Source: Streptomyces guryensis
GTDB taxonomy: Bacteria > Actinomycetota > Actinomycetes > Streptomycetales > Streptomycetaceae
Reading direction: 5' to 3'
NCBI RefSeq assembly: GCF_021261325.1
Contig: NZ_JAJSBI010000007.1
Coordinates: 124,001-188,000 of the forward strand
DNA length: 64,000 bases
The translations under genes were made by a program, and so were the position numbers. Every line of letters starts with the position of its first letter. Within the stretch, counting starts at the first letter, position 1. The notes below the pieces were generated by a model. That model was given only the letters and a program-made list of their open reading frames with translations. It made no database searches and was not told the DNA's origin. Below, piece after piece: positions 41,556-49,079 of the stretch.

Positions 41556-42509
41556 ATGGACACTCACGGGATCAGTAAATTCTATAAGGTACTCGCGGAT
41601 ACGCTACCCACTCGATGGACGGAAAGCGGACTCCGAGAGGTGGCGGGCCTCAGCGCCCCTTCGGGAATTCTGGGCAAAAATGAGTGGCTTCTGAAAGCCG
41701 ACTATGCCATCACAGTCGGCCGTTGGTTCCTAGAGGGCTTGGTCGACCTGGCCAGGCATGTGGAATCTGGAAGTAATATTGGTCACGTTTATGTAGAGAT
41801 TTTCGCCCAGCTGCGAATGCTCGCTCAGCATGCACCCCAAGATGAAGTTGAACTGGCGGCTACTCAACTTGCAGATTTTGCGTGGCGTGAGATAGAAGCT
41901 CGCAGAGCGGTAGGACGTGAGCGGATAAGCGCGGCCTTGAAGCAAGCGGTGTGGTTTAACAGTGCCCCAGATCAAAGATGTTATCTGTGCGGGTACCAGT
42001 TCACGCAGCATGCACGAGACCTATTCCTTCGTCGAACGCGACAGGAGTTGACGCCGCTGACTTTGGTTGACTTTACTCGCCCTAGAGGGCTGAATGCGAG
42101 GCATCTTCGCATTGAGCTGGACCATAAAATCCCTGTCGCGGAGGGTGGGGCGACGGATGAGGATAACCTCTACCTAGCTTGCGGATGGTGCAACCTGACC
42201 AAGAGTAAACTGTGGAGTGTTTACGACGCTAAGGCGTGGGCAGCAGGGATTGTAAAGCATCCAGATCCTAAGATTGGCGCGGTCACACTCCCGCAACCCC
42301 TTTGGATTTTGCGAGTGATTGCGGCCCGCGGGCGTTGTGAAGCGGCAGCGACATGCCCAGCGCGTCTGAACAACAGTGAACTTTTTGTAGCACCGTTTAG
42401 CGCCGGGGGAGCGCTAACGCCAACTAATCTGATGGTTGTTTGCGGTCAGCACGACCCTTGGGCTTCCAGTCGATTCATCGCGCCTTCGTTCTTGCCAAAA
42501 AGAAAGTAG
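41556..42509 (+). CDS. HNH endonuclease
   Basis: 317 residues from the ATG after the DGQHR gene. The ~135-residue helical N-terminus has no match I know. The HNH domain has a zinc knuckle (CYLCGYQF, Cys142/145; CGWCN, Cys209/212), LDHKIPVAEGGAT (Asp189, His190) and DEDNLYLAC (Asn204). A ~100-residue C-terminal part follows, with a second Cys/His-bearing stretch (CEAAATCPARLNN, VVCGQHDP) that may be a second HNH-like relic. Low G+C like its partner. It probably cuts DNA marked or selected by the DGQHR protein. Confidence 0.83.
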   Translation: MDTHGISKFYKVLADTLPTRWTESGLREVAGLSAPSGILGKNEWLLKADYAITVGRWFLEGLVDLARHVESGSNIGHVYVEIFAQLRMLAQHAPQDEVELAATQLADFAWREIEARRAVGRERISAALKQAVWFNSAPDQRCYLCGYQFTQHARDLFLRRTRQELTPLTLVDFTRPRGLNARHLRIELDHKIPVAEGGATDEDNLYLACGWCNLTKSKLWSVYDAKAWAAGIVKHPDPKIGAVTLPQPLWILRVIAARGRCEAAATCPARLNNSELFVAPFSAGGALTPTNLMVVCGQHDPWASSRFIAPSFLPKRK

Positions 42510-42861
42510 CCGATAGCTTGGCCGGTTCGCGGGATAGCTCCGGTACGGGTGGGCAGGCCGCGCGGCTGGCCGGCTGGCTTCCAGCGCCAACAAATATGCC
42601 GCGCAAGACACTCCACCACGTTCGCCAGGTTCGCCAGCCATCGTCCTTCATCCTTCACCTGGAGATGACGAAGAGTCGAATCGCATTGGGCTGAAAGATC
42701 CAGGACGGGACCGGGAGTCGCCGGTCATGCGGCGCGCCTTAACGAGCTGCCGTTTCTTCCTGAAGTAATTCGGGTGGGGAATCTGCCTGCCTGGCACCTG
42801 CACTGATGGCGCGCAGATGTCCGCACTCGTCCCCCGTCGCACGCAGCCGACGTCATGTAGT
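42510..42861. other. 350-bp region left of the IS701-family element
   Basis: No gene recognised. The remainder of the minus-strand gene interrupted by the insertion at 44403 is not found here, so DNA was probably lost at this side. Confidence 0.5.
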
Positions 42862-44403
42862 TACCGGTAGTTCGTTAAACCCGGCGGTAGCGTGGGTTGA
42901 CGGTTGGGTGGTCCGGTCGTAGAGCGGTGGTAGGTGTCAACTGCCGTGCTGGGGGCTGAAGATGACTGCCCGCCGTTCGTGTCCACCCGCGCCGGGTCCG
43001 TTGGAGGAGTACGCGGGCCGGTTCGACAGCCTCTTCGTCAGCCTCGCCCAGCGGCGGGGGTTCCGCGAGTACCTCACAGGGCTGCTCGCGCCGCGGGACC
43101 GGAACAAGACGATCACATGTCTGGCCGGAGCGGAGCCGGTCGTCGGTGCGCGAACGGCGGCAGCGCAGCGATTGCAGTACTTTCTGTCCGAGTCCGTCTG
43201 GGATTCCGAACAGGTCAACGACCGACGGCTTGAGTTGCTGCGCGGCCAGACTGCGACCGCTCCGCACGACGGCGGGGTGATCGTGATCGACGACTCCGGG
43301 GACCGCAAGGACGGCACGGCCACCGCACACGTGGGCCGGCAGTGGCTGGGCCGGTACGGCAAGACCGACAACGGCATCGTCACGGTGACCACAGTGTGGA
43401 CCGACGGCCGCGTGTACTACCCACTGCACGCGCAGCCCTACACCCCCGCCCACCACTTCGCCCGCGGCCGGTCCGACCCGGCCTTCCGCACCAAACCGCA
43501 GCTGGCCGCCGCTCTTGCGGCCCGGGCGAAGGAGACTGGCTTCGGCTGCCGGGCGGTGGTCGCCGACTGCGCCTACTCCGTCAGCGACGACTGGTACTTC
43601 ACACTGCGCGACGCCGGACTGGCCTACGTGGTGGCCCTCAAACCCCGCAGCACCACCTGGGCCCCGGCCGACCAGCCGCACACCCCGATCGACGCCGCCA
43701 GCACCCTGGCCTGGCGGGACGCCGACCGCCCCGGCGAGTGGACACCCGTTGAGCGCCACTTCCGCGACGGGCACCGCGAGACCTGGTGGGCCGCCGATGC
43801 CCGCCTGGGCGGCTACGGCCCCGATTCCCCTTATCGCTTGGTCGTGGCCACCACCGACCCGGGCACCCTGCCGGAGAAGGCAACCTGGTACCTGGCCACC
43901 AACCTGCCCCACCCCGACGCCCCCCACACTGCCACCAGCCCGCACGTGCCGGCCGGCCTCGCCGAGATCGTCCGCCTCTACGGGCTGCGGCCATGGATCG
44001 AGCAGAGCTACAAACAGATCAAGGACGAACTCGGCTGGGCCGACTTCCAGGTCCGCTCCGATACCGCCATCCGCCGCCACCAGACCCTGGTCAACTGCGC
44101 GTTCACCTTCTGCTGGAGCCAGTGGTTCGCCCCACCCGGGGCGCTGGACGCCACCGCACCGGACCCCTGCCCCGACAATCGGCCAGAGAGGGGGCACCGT
44201 CACACCCCACCAGTCCCAAATGCCCTGCTGGCCCAGGGCATTACGAGCCGTCCGCTCCTGGCTCACCCCGGCCATCACCCTGCGCAACTGGTGGCGAGCA
44301 TGGACCGACCAGGACCCACCGCACGAACTCCAAGCCCTCCTCGACGCGGTCACCGCCGGCAGACCCCTTGATCTCTACCGCCGGGTTTAACGAACTACCG
44401 GTA
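42862..44403. mobile_element. IS701-family insertion sequence with perfect 29-bp terminal repeats
   Basis: Inverted repeats 42862-42890 and 44375-44403 are identical over 29 bp, beginning TACCGGTAGTTCGTTAAACC. The outermost TACCGGTA is itself a palindrome, so it could instead be an 8-bp target duplication; the sequence cannot decide. The element interrupts the small gene at its right end. Confidence 0.83.
42962..44390 (+). pseudogene. IS701 family transposase, frameshifted
   Basis: The frame from 42962 gives a typical IS701 transposase: VIVIDDSGDRKDGTATAHVG, GCRAVVADCAYSVSDDW and RPWIEQSYKQIKDELGWADF carry the catalytic acidic residues. After about 44165 the family's C-terminus continues in another frame (LRAVRSWLTPAITLRNWWRA, then ELQALLDAVTAGRPLDLYRR) and ends at 44390, whereas the first frame runs into a Pro/His-rich tail. 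A frameshift between about 44165 and 44215 therefore probably inactivates it. Confidence 0.78.
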
Positions 44404-44719
44404 GCTCCTCTGCCTCCCTGGCCCCGATCAGCTTCAGATCCTTGTGAGCCCGGGTGACGAGGTTGCGTTCGAACGTCTGGAGAGCGGCGACGTGGTTCCC
44501 CTTGATGGCGCCGTCCAGTTCATCCCGGAGCTGAGCGGCCCTGCCGCCTTCGTCGGCGAGAAGCCGGATTTTGTCGATGATGTCCGCCGCTACCGCGATC
44601 CAGATTGAGATCAGCGCGGCGCGGTAAGCACCGGCGCCGTATGCGGCCACCGCCTCCTCTGCGTAGCGGCGCGAGGTCAGCGACCGTACCTGGTTCTTGA
44701 TGTCCTCCAACGCACGCAT
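44387..44719 (-). pseudogene. 5' fragment of a gene interrupted by the IS701-family element
   Basis: 110 residues from MRALEDIKNQVRSLTSRRYA. The helical segment YGAGAYRAALISIWIAVAAD, then IIDKIRLLADEGG, resembles the N-terminus of larger helical proteins of the HEPN/DUF4145-like kind that I recall from actinomycete islands. The last residues (PVVR and stop) come from the insertion sequence. The downstream part of the gene is missing beyond the element. Confidence 0.55.
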
Positions 44720-45092
44720 GCCCACCCCTTTGTGAAGACCAACAGCCAAGCAGGGTAGAGACATTTCTCGGGCAGCGTGCGGTCAACCTTGCTTCCGAAC
44801 CCCGTCCCGGTCGACGCCGGTACGGCGTCAAGGGCTGCCCCGCGCACGTTCAGCCATGGCACGCCACACTGGGCTGCCGGGCAGGGGGAAGGACTTCGGG
44901 TTGGGGGGCTGCTTCGGGCTTCCCACGCCGCCTGGCCCCACTTCGGTGTCACCCCTCAGGGCAGGGCCGTTGCCTCGGCTCTCCGCGGTCGCCTGCAGTG
45001 AGCGGAGGAATAGGGACTGTCAGTGCCGCCTGGTATCTGCTGTCGTATCAGGTAGGCCGCGATATACGCCGGATCGGCACGAGAAGCGATTC
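44720..45092. promoter_or_regulatory. divergent region upstream of the interrupted gene and the CoiA-like gene
   Basis: 373 bp between two divergently transcribed starts. CGAGAAG precedes the CoiA-like ATG. No clear promoter hexamers or repeats could be assigned. Confidence 0.35.
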
Positions 45093-46475
45093 ATGCCCTT
45101 CACCGCACTACACCCCGATGCCGGACGACTCGACGCCACGCAGCTCGATCTTGGGCGCGCGATGGACTGGACCCAGATCCACAAGTCCCGTCCTCGCGCC
45201 CCGCTCACCTGCCCGGAATGCTCCTGGGGCGTCCATGCCAAGGTCTCCCGACACGGAGTGCGATTCTTCTGCCATGACCCGGGACGGCCGCCATCATGCG
45301 AGCTGTCGAACGAGTCGTGGGTACACCACATGCTCAAGCTGGAGTTGGCAGGCGCGATCCGTGCGGCCGGGTGGTATGCCGAGTTGGAGGTCCCGGCCAA
45401 CGACGGCTCATGGCGGGCGGATGTCATGGCGTCCTCGCCGGACGGCACGCAGCGCATGGCCTGGGAGGCGCTGCTGTCCCCGATAACGGTGGAGGACATC
45501 CGGGCCCGAACCGGCCGCTATCGGGCCGAGAAGATCGCGGTGTGCTGGGTCAGCCCGCATAAGAAGCCGCCGCAGTGGATGGGCGCGGTGCCGGGCGTAC
45601 GGGTGCGGGCCCCAGAGACTGAGGGTGTATGGGTGGTGGACGACGGGGTCGCAGGGTTCGACTACGCCGCCGGCGGTTGGACGTTCCGAGAGGAGGAGCT
45701 GCAGACATTCGCCCGGTGGGTATTGCACGGGCAGCTTTCACCCTGCCGAAGTCTGCCTCGCTATCGACGAGTTACCCGTGTGGTCGACGATAGGCGCTGG
45801 GTGTACCTGCGGGACTTGTGGTGGACTTCCCGGCAGTCAGCACGCTCCCAGACCGAACATGAGGAGATGCGCCAGCGCCAGGAGAACGCGAAGCAAGCGC
45901 GCGAAGCCCGCAAGAAGCAGCAGGAGGCGGAGGCCGAGCGACGCCGCAAAGAGCTGGAGGAAGCGGATCGGATCCGCCGCGCCGAAGAGGCCGCACTCCG
46001 ACGGAAGGAACAGGAGGGGCAGGACCGCGTTCTCCTGGAGCAGATGCGCGAGCGGTGGGTTGAGAGGGAAGCACTCCGCGCCCGCGAACAGGCCGAGCAG
46101 GAGGAGAAGGAGCGGCAGGCCCTGGAAACAGCGAGGGCATGGTGGGGCCGGCTGTCTCGCCAGCAGACCGAGGAGTTGTTCGCAGCCGTCGCCGAACTGG
46201 CCTGGCGGGAGGAACAGTTGCGAGTGGAGATCCCAGAGAACCCGAGTATGGCGGCGCACTTCGCCTACGGCGTGCCGGTGTACTCCCGTGGGCGCTACCA
46301 CGCGCTTTACGGCATAGTGCGCCCGTGTCCCAACCTCGTGCCGCTCTCACCGCAGCTGTCCTACCACCGAGCTTTCGTCCGCAACGCCCAGGAGGTGCAG
46401 GAGTTCGGTGAGACGTTGGCCGGCCGCATCACACACCTTGGCCTACCTGATCACGAGCAGCTGACCATGTACTGA
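45093..46475 (+). CDS. competence protein CoiA-like nuclease with long coiled coil
   Basis: 460 residues from MPFTALHPDAGRLDA; the open frame extends upstream but that part lacks coding character. The N-terminal 135 residues match CoiA-like proteins: zinc-type Cys at 40, 43, 60 and 69, then WVHHMLKLELAGAIRAAGWY, and the nuclease core WRADVMASSPDGTQRMAWEA with Asp110 and Glu125 as PD-(D/E)XK-type ligands. Residues 265-370 are a highly charged coiled coil (EEMRQRQENAKQAREARKKQ..). In naturally competent bacteria CoiA acts after DNA uptake; in Streptomyces islands the role is unknown and may be DNA processing. Confidence 0.75.
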   Translation: MPFTALHPDAGRLDATQLDLGRAMDWTQIHKSRPRAPLTCPECSWGVHAKVSRHGVRFFCHDPGRPPSCELSNESWVHHMLKLELAGAIRAAGWYAELEVPANDGSWRADVMASSPDGTQRMAWEALLSPITVEDIRARTGRYRAEKIAVCWVSPHKKPPQWMGAVPGVRVRAPETEGVWVVDDGVAGFDYAAGGWTFREEELQTFARWVLHGQLSPCRSLPRYRRVTRVVDDRRWVYLRDLWWTSRQSARSQTEHEEMRQRQENAKQAREARKKQQEAEAERRRKELEEADRIRRAEEAALRRKEQEGQDRVLLEQMRERWVEREALRAREQAEQEEKERQALETARAWWGRLSRQQTEELFAAVAELAWREEQLRVEIPENPSMAAHFAYGVPVYSRGRYHALYGIVRPCPNLVPLSPQLSYHRAFVRNAQEVQEFGETLAGRITHLGLPDHEQLTMY

Positions 46476-46507
46476 GGTTGAGGTCGGGACTGCTGCATGA
46501 TCGGGAG

Positions 46508-46789
46508 TCAGCCGGCGTTCTCCTCGTTGTCCAGGTGCCGCATCGCATATTGGAGCTCGTCCGGATGCCGCGCCAGTCGCGCCATCACCCAGGCTGTGCG
46601 GGTGTCCATGCCCGGCCCGAACTTGGCCTTCAGGCGGTGGGCCTGCCATGTCGTTCGAGGCGTGAGCACCCAGCGCCAGAGCTGGAGCCGTATGTGGCCG
46701 GTGCGGGCGGCCGTCCCTCCTGTTGGTCTGGGCGCATTGTGCGGAGGCGGGCCGGTTTCGGCCCGTGCGTTCGTTGTCTCGTCGGACAC
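46508..46789 (-). CDS. small protein of unknown function
   Basis: 93 residues from a GTG (MSDETTNARAETG). The second half (HIRLQLWRWVLTPRTTWQAH, RLKAKFGPGMDTRTAWVMAR, LARHPDELQYAMRHL) looks like genuine helical protein rather than random frame. It converges with the CoiA-like gene (32 bp apart). No family recognised. Confidence 0.4.
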   Translation of the reverse strand: MSDETTNARAETGPPPHNAPRPTGGTAARTGHIRLQLWRWVLTPRTTWQAHRLKAKFGPGMDTRTAWVMARLARHPDELQYAMRHLDNEENAG

Positions 46790-46939
46790 GTCGTGAGTGT
46801 TGCGGCGTGGTCGACTCCTACGGAGCCGACCAGCCTTGTGATCACTGGAAAGGGCGACAAAAGCCGCTTCTGTTGACGCCCGATGCGGCTGCATCGGCGC
46901 CGACTATTCGGCGTCGTCCGACCGCCGCGCAGGTGCCCC

Positions 46940-47926
46940 TCAACTGCGCATGATGGCCGCCTTGGAACTGACAACAGGGAGTGGACTGTCGTTCGTGACC
47001 GACGGGAGCCTCTTCATGGTGCGGCCTTCGAGCCATGCATTGAAGACTTCAACCAGCAGACAGAATTGCTGGTGTGGTGAGGGGCGGTTTGCGGCCTTCA
47101 CCGCTGCCATGGCATGAATGCGTTCACGCAGGTGATAGATCGGATCGTTGGCCGTCAGGCCCGTGCCGTCCACGATCCGATGGAAGAATTCATCGGCAAT
47201 CGCCGGATAGGTAGGATCGGCGCGAGCAATATGCCACCACGCGCAGCCCAGGGTTGGTAGGCCGATGGCACCCTTGAATCGGCGATACGTGGATCGCGAG
47301 ACAGACACGCAGTCCCGGATCATGGGATTGGCGTTGATGAAGTCGACCAGCTCGTACCCGGACGGGCCGGGCACCCCGTCCCGTCTGCCACCCTGTTTGC
47401 GGCACTTTTTCTCGTTTTCCAGTCGATGGACCCAGCGGGCGACGGTTTCAAGTTTCAGCGCATTCTGCTCGCCGTTGAGGGCCAACGTCTCGTGCACCTT
47501 CCGCGCACGACCGGTGTCTGTGTACTGCTGTGCCTCGAAATCGATCCCTACCGCAACGCCGACCACGAATGACTGTCCGGAGTCGACGATGGCGCCGAGC
47601 CGGTGCTGCCCGTCGATGGTTAGCGCCCAGGCGTAGTCCGGGTGGTGACCGAACTTCAAGGTATCGCCTGTTGTGACAAAGCGATGGTCCTGCATCGCCT
47701 TGGCATGGAGGGCGCGAGCGTGCGGCACCATCTTGCGATTGTGCAGGTTCCGTTCGTTGAGAAGGATTTCCGCCATGCGAGGCGTCGCCGTGACGAAGGC
47801 GATGTCCGGAGTGCGGCTGTCCAGACGAATTTCTCCCCCTCCGTGCCGGGGCAAGGCCAACAACGTAGGGCGCCTCATCTGAGGGGCTGACTCCGGCGTA
47901 AGCCTTCCTGCGGTAACCGTGCTCAT
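46940..47926 (-). CDS. stand-alone DGQHR-domain protein
   Basis: 328 residues. The motif is at 105-109 (WALTIDGQHRLGAIVDSGQS), followed by FEAQQYTDTGRARKVHETLA, which takes the place of the VNKxA segment in DndB proteins. The rest is helical and resembles DNA-binding proteins seen on Streptomyces plasmids and islands. AGGAAG lies upstream of the ATG. It is the fourth DGQHR protein in the window and stands alone, so a regulatory or ParB-like function is possible. Confidence 0.68.
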   Translation of the reverse strand: MSTVTAGRLTPESAPQMRRPTLLALPRHGGGEIRLDSRTPDIAFVTATPRMAEILLNERNLHNRKMVPHARALHAKAMQDHRFVTTGDTLKFGHHPDYAWALTIDGQHRLGAIVDSGQSFVVGVAVGIDFEAQQYTDTGRARKVHETLALNGEQNALKLETVARWVHRLENEKKCRKQGGRRDGVPGPSGYELVDFINANPMIRDCVSVSRSTYRRFKGAIGLPTLGCAWWHIARADPTYPAIADEFFHRIVDGTGLTANDPIYHLRERIHAMAAVKAANRPSPHQQFCLLVEVFNAWLEGRTMKRLPSVTNDSPLPVVSSKAAIMRS

Positions 47927-48305
47927 AATCTTGTCTGATCTTCCTGCCGGATGGTTTTCGCCTGCTCGTACGGAGGCTTAACGGGCCCCCTCGGTCGGCG
48001 GATCCGGCCGCCGACCTTGCGGGTGAACCATCGCCGTCCGGCGGCACCCAACCGAGGCCGGTTGACCAGGTTCTTTCCTTTTCGGGAGTCCATATAGCGC
48101 AGCAGCGGTCATCCGATCGTTTGTCATCACATCCGGTGATCAAAACGGCTGCTGCTTGTCACCGCCCGGAGACCACACGCTCCACAGACAGCGGCGCAGG
48201 AGATGGGGACTTGCCCGAGGCCCAGGTGTACTGCTCGGCGCGATCCACTCGATGGCTGAGATTCCGACACCCGGTGAGAGCCACGAGTTCCGACTGCGTG
48301 GCGCC
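47927..48305. other. 379-bp intergenic region
   Basis: It holds the upstream region of the DGQHR gene and the downstream region of the next minus-strand gene. No gene or clear signal found. Confidence 0.5.
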
Positions 48306-48797
48306 TTACACGCGGGCGGGTACTCCCGCGAGCCCGTCGTCCCCTTCGTCGTTGTCGCCGCGCTTCTTGCGTTCCCGCGCGTCGTCGAGGCTGTCGATCG
48401 TCACGCGCAGCGACTCGGTAAGCGTTTGGGCGGTCTCGGCTCCGGCTGATGCGCCCGGTAGTCCCTCGATGCGCAGTCCAGTGGCTGTCTGTGCAGCGGA
48501 GTAACCGAGTTCCTGGAGAACGCCGGCGAGCGCGTGGTGGAGGTAAGCGCGCGCCGTTCGGTGAAGTACTCCGGCTCGCCCATCGGCAAGGCCCTCGATC
48601 TGTTCGCGAGCAGCGGCGCTCCGGGCGGTGGTCGAGACGAACCATTCGATCGACGCGGCCCTGGTGCCCGCTGACGAGACGAGGATGCCCACGGCCTTGT
48701 CGCGGTCGTCGGTATCGGAGACCGGAAGCCCTATACCGGCGAGGAGCGCTTCCAGCTCCGTCGAGATTTGGTTGCCGTCGTGACGGTGCGAGCCCAT
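48306..48797 (-). CDS. hypothetical helical protein
   Basis: 163 residues from MGSHRHDGNQISTELEALLA. Helical throughout, with TTARSAAAREQIEGLADGRA and RAYLHHALAGVLQELGYSAA; the C-terminal 30 residues are charged and probably disordered. No family recognised. Confidence 0.45.
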   Translation of the reverse strand: MGSHRHDGNQISTELEALLAGIGLPVSDTDDRDKAVGILVSSAGTRAASIEWFVSTTARSAAAREQIEGLADGRAGVLHRTARAYLHHALAGVLQELGYSAAQTATGLRIEGLPGASAGAETAQTLTESLRVTIDSLDDARERKKRGDNDEGDDGLAGVPARV

Positions 48798-49079
48798 GAG
48801 GTGACCGTAGTGGCCTGGTCCGGGCCAGTTTTGGGGGCGAGTGAAGTTCACCCCATGGGGGTGGTGAGGGGCTGGAGGTGGACAATGCTGTAGTCGGGTC
48901 GTGCTGGGCCTCCTGCCGGTCTACCGGTGTAGTGCCGCTCCTTGGCCTGAGGCGTCCTTGACCGCTCAGCGTGCGCCTGATGCGCTTGGACGGTTGGGTA
49001 TCGATTTCGGGGGTCCCTTGGTGTCCAGGCTGGTTCCACCTGCGCTCTCACGGTTCGCCGGCAGTGGCACGGTGACCGT
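48798..49079. promoter_or_regulatory. divergent region upstream of the NB-ARC/TPR gene
   Basis: 282 bp between the start of the minus-strand 163-residue gene and the NB-ARC/TPR gene. The latter has no strong ribosome binding site before its ATG (GGTGACCGT). It is the likely promoter region of the RiPP-like set, judged by position only. Confidence 0.35.

Noticed and set aside
42875..44353. Minus-strand open frame of 492 codons over the IS701-family transposase
   Set aside because: Antisense shadow in G+C rich DNA: Gly/Val/Pro-rich with no domain, while the plus strand carries a clear transposase.
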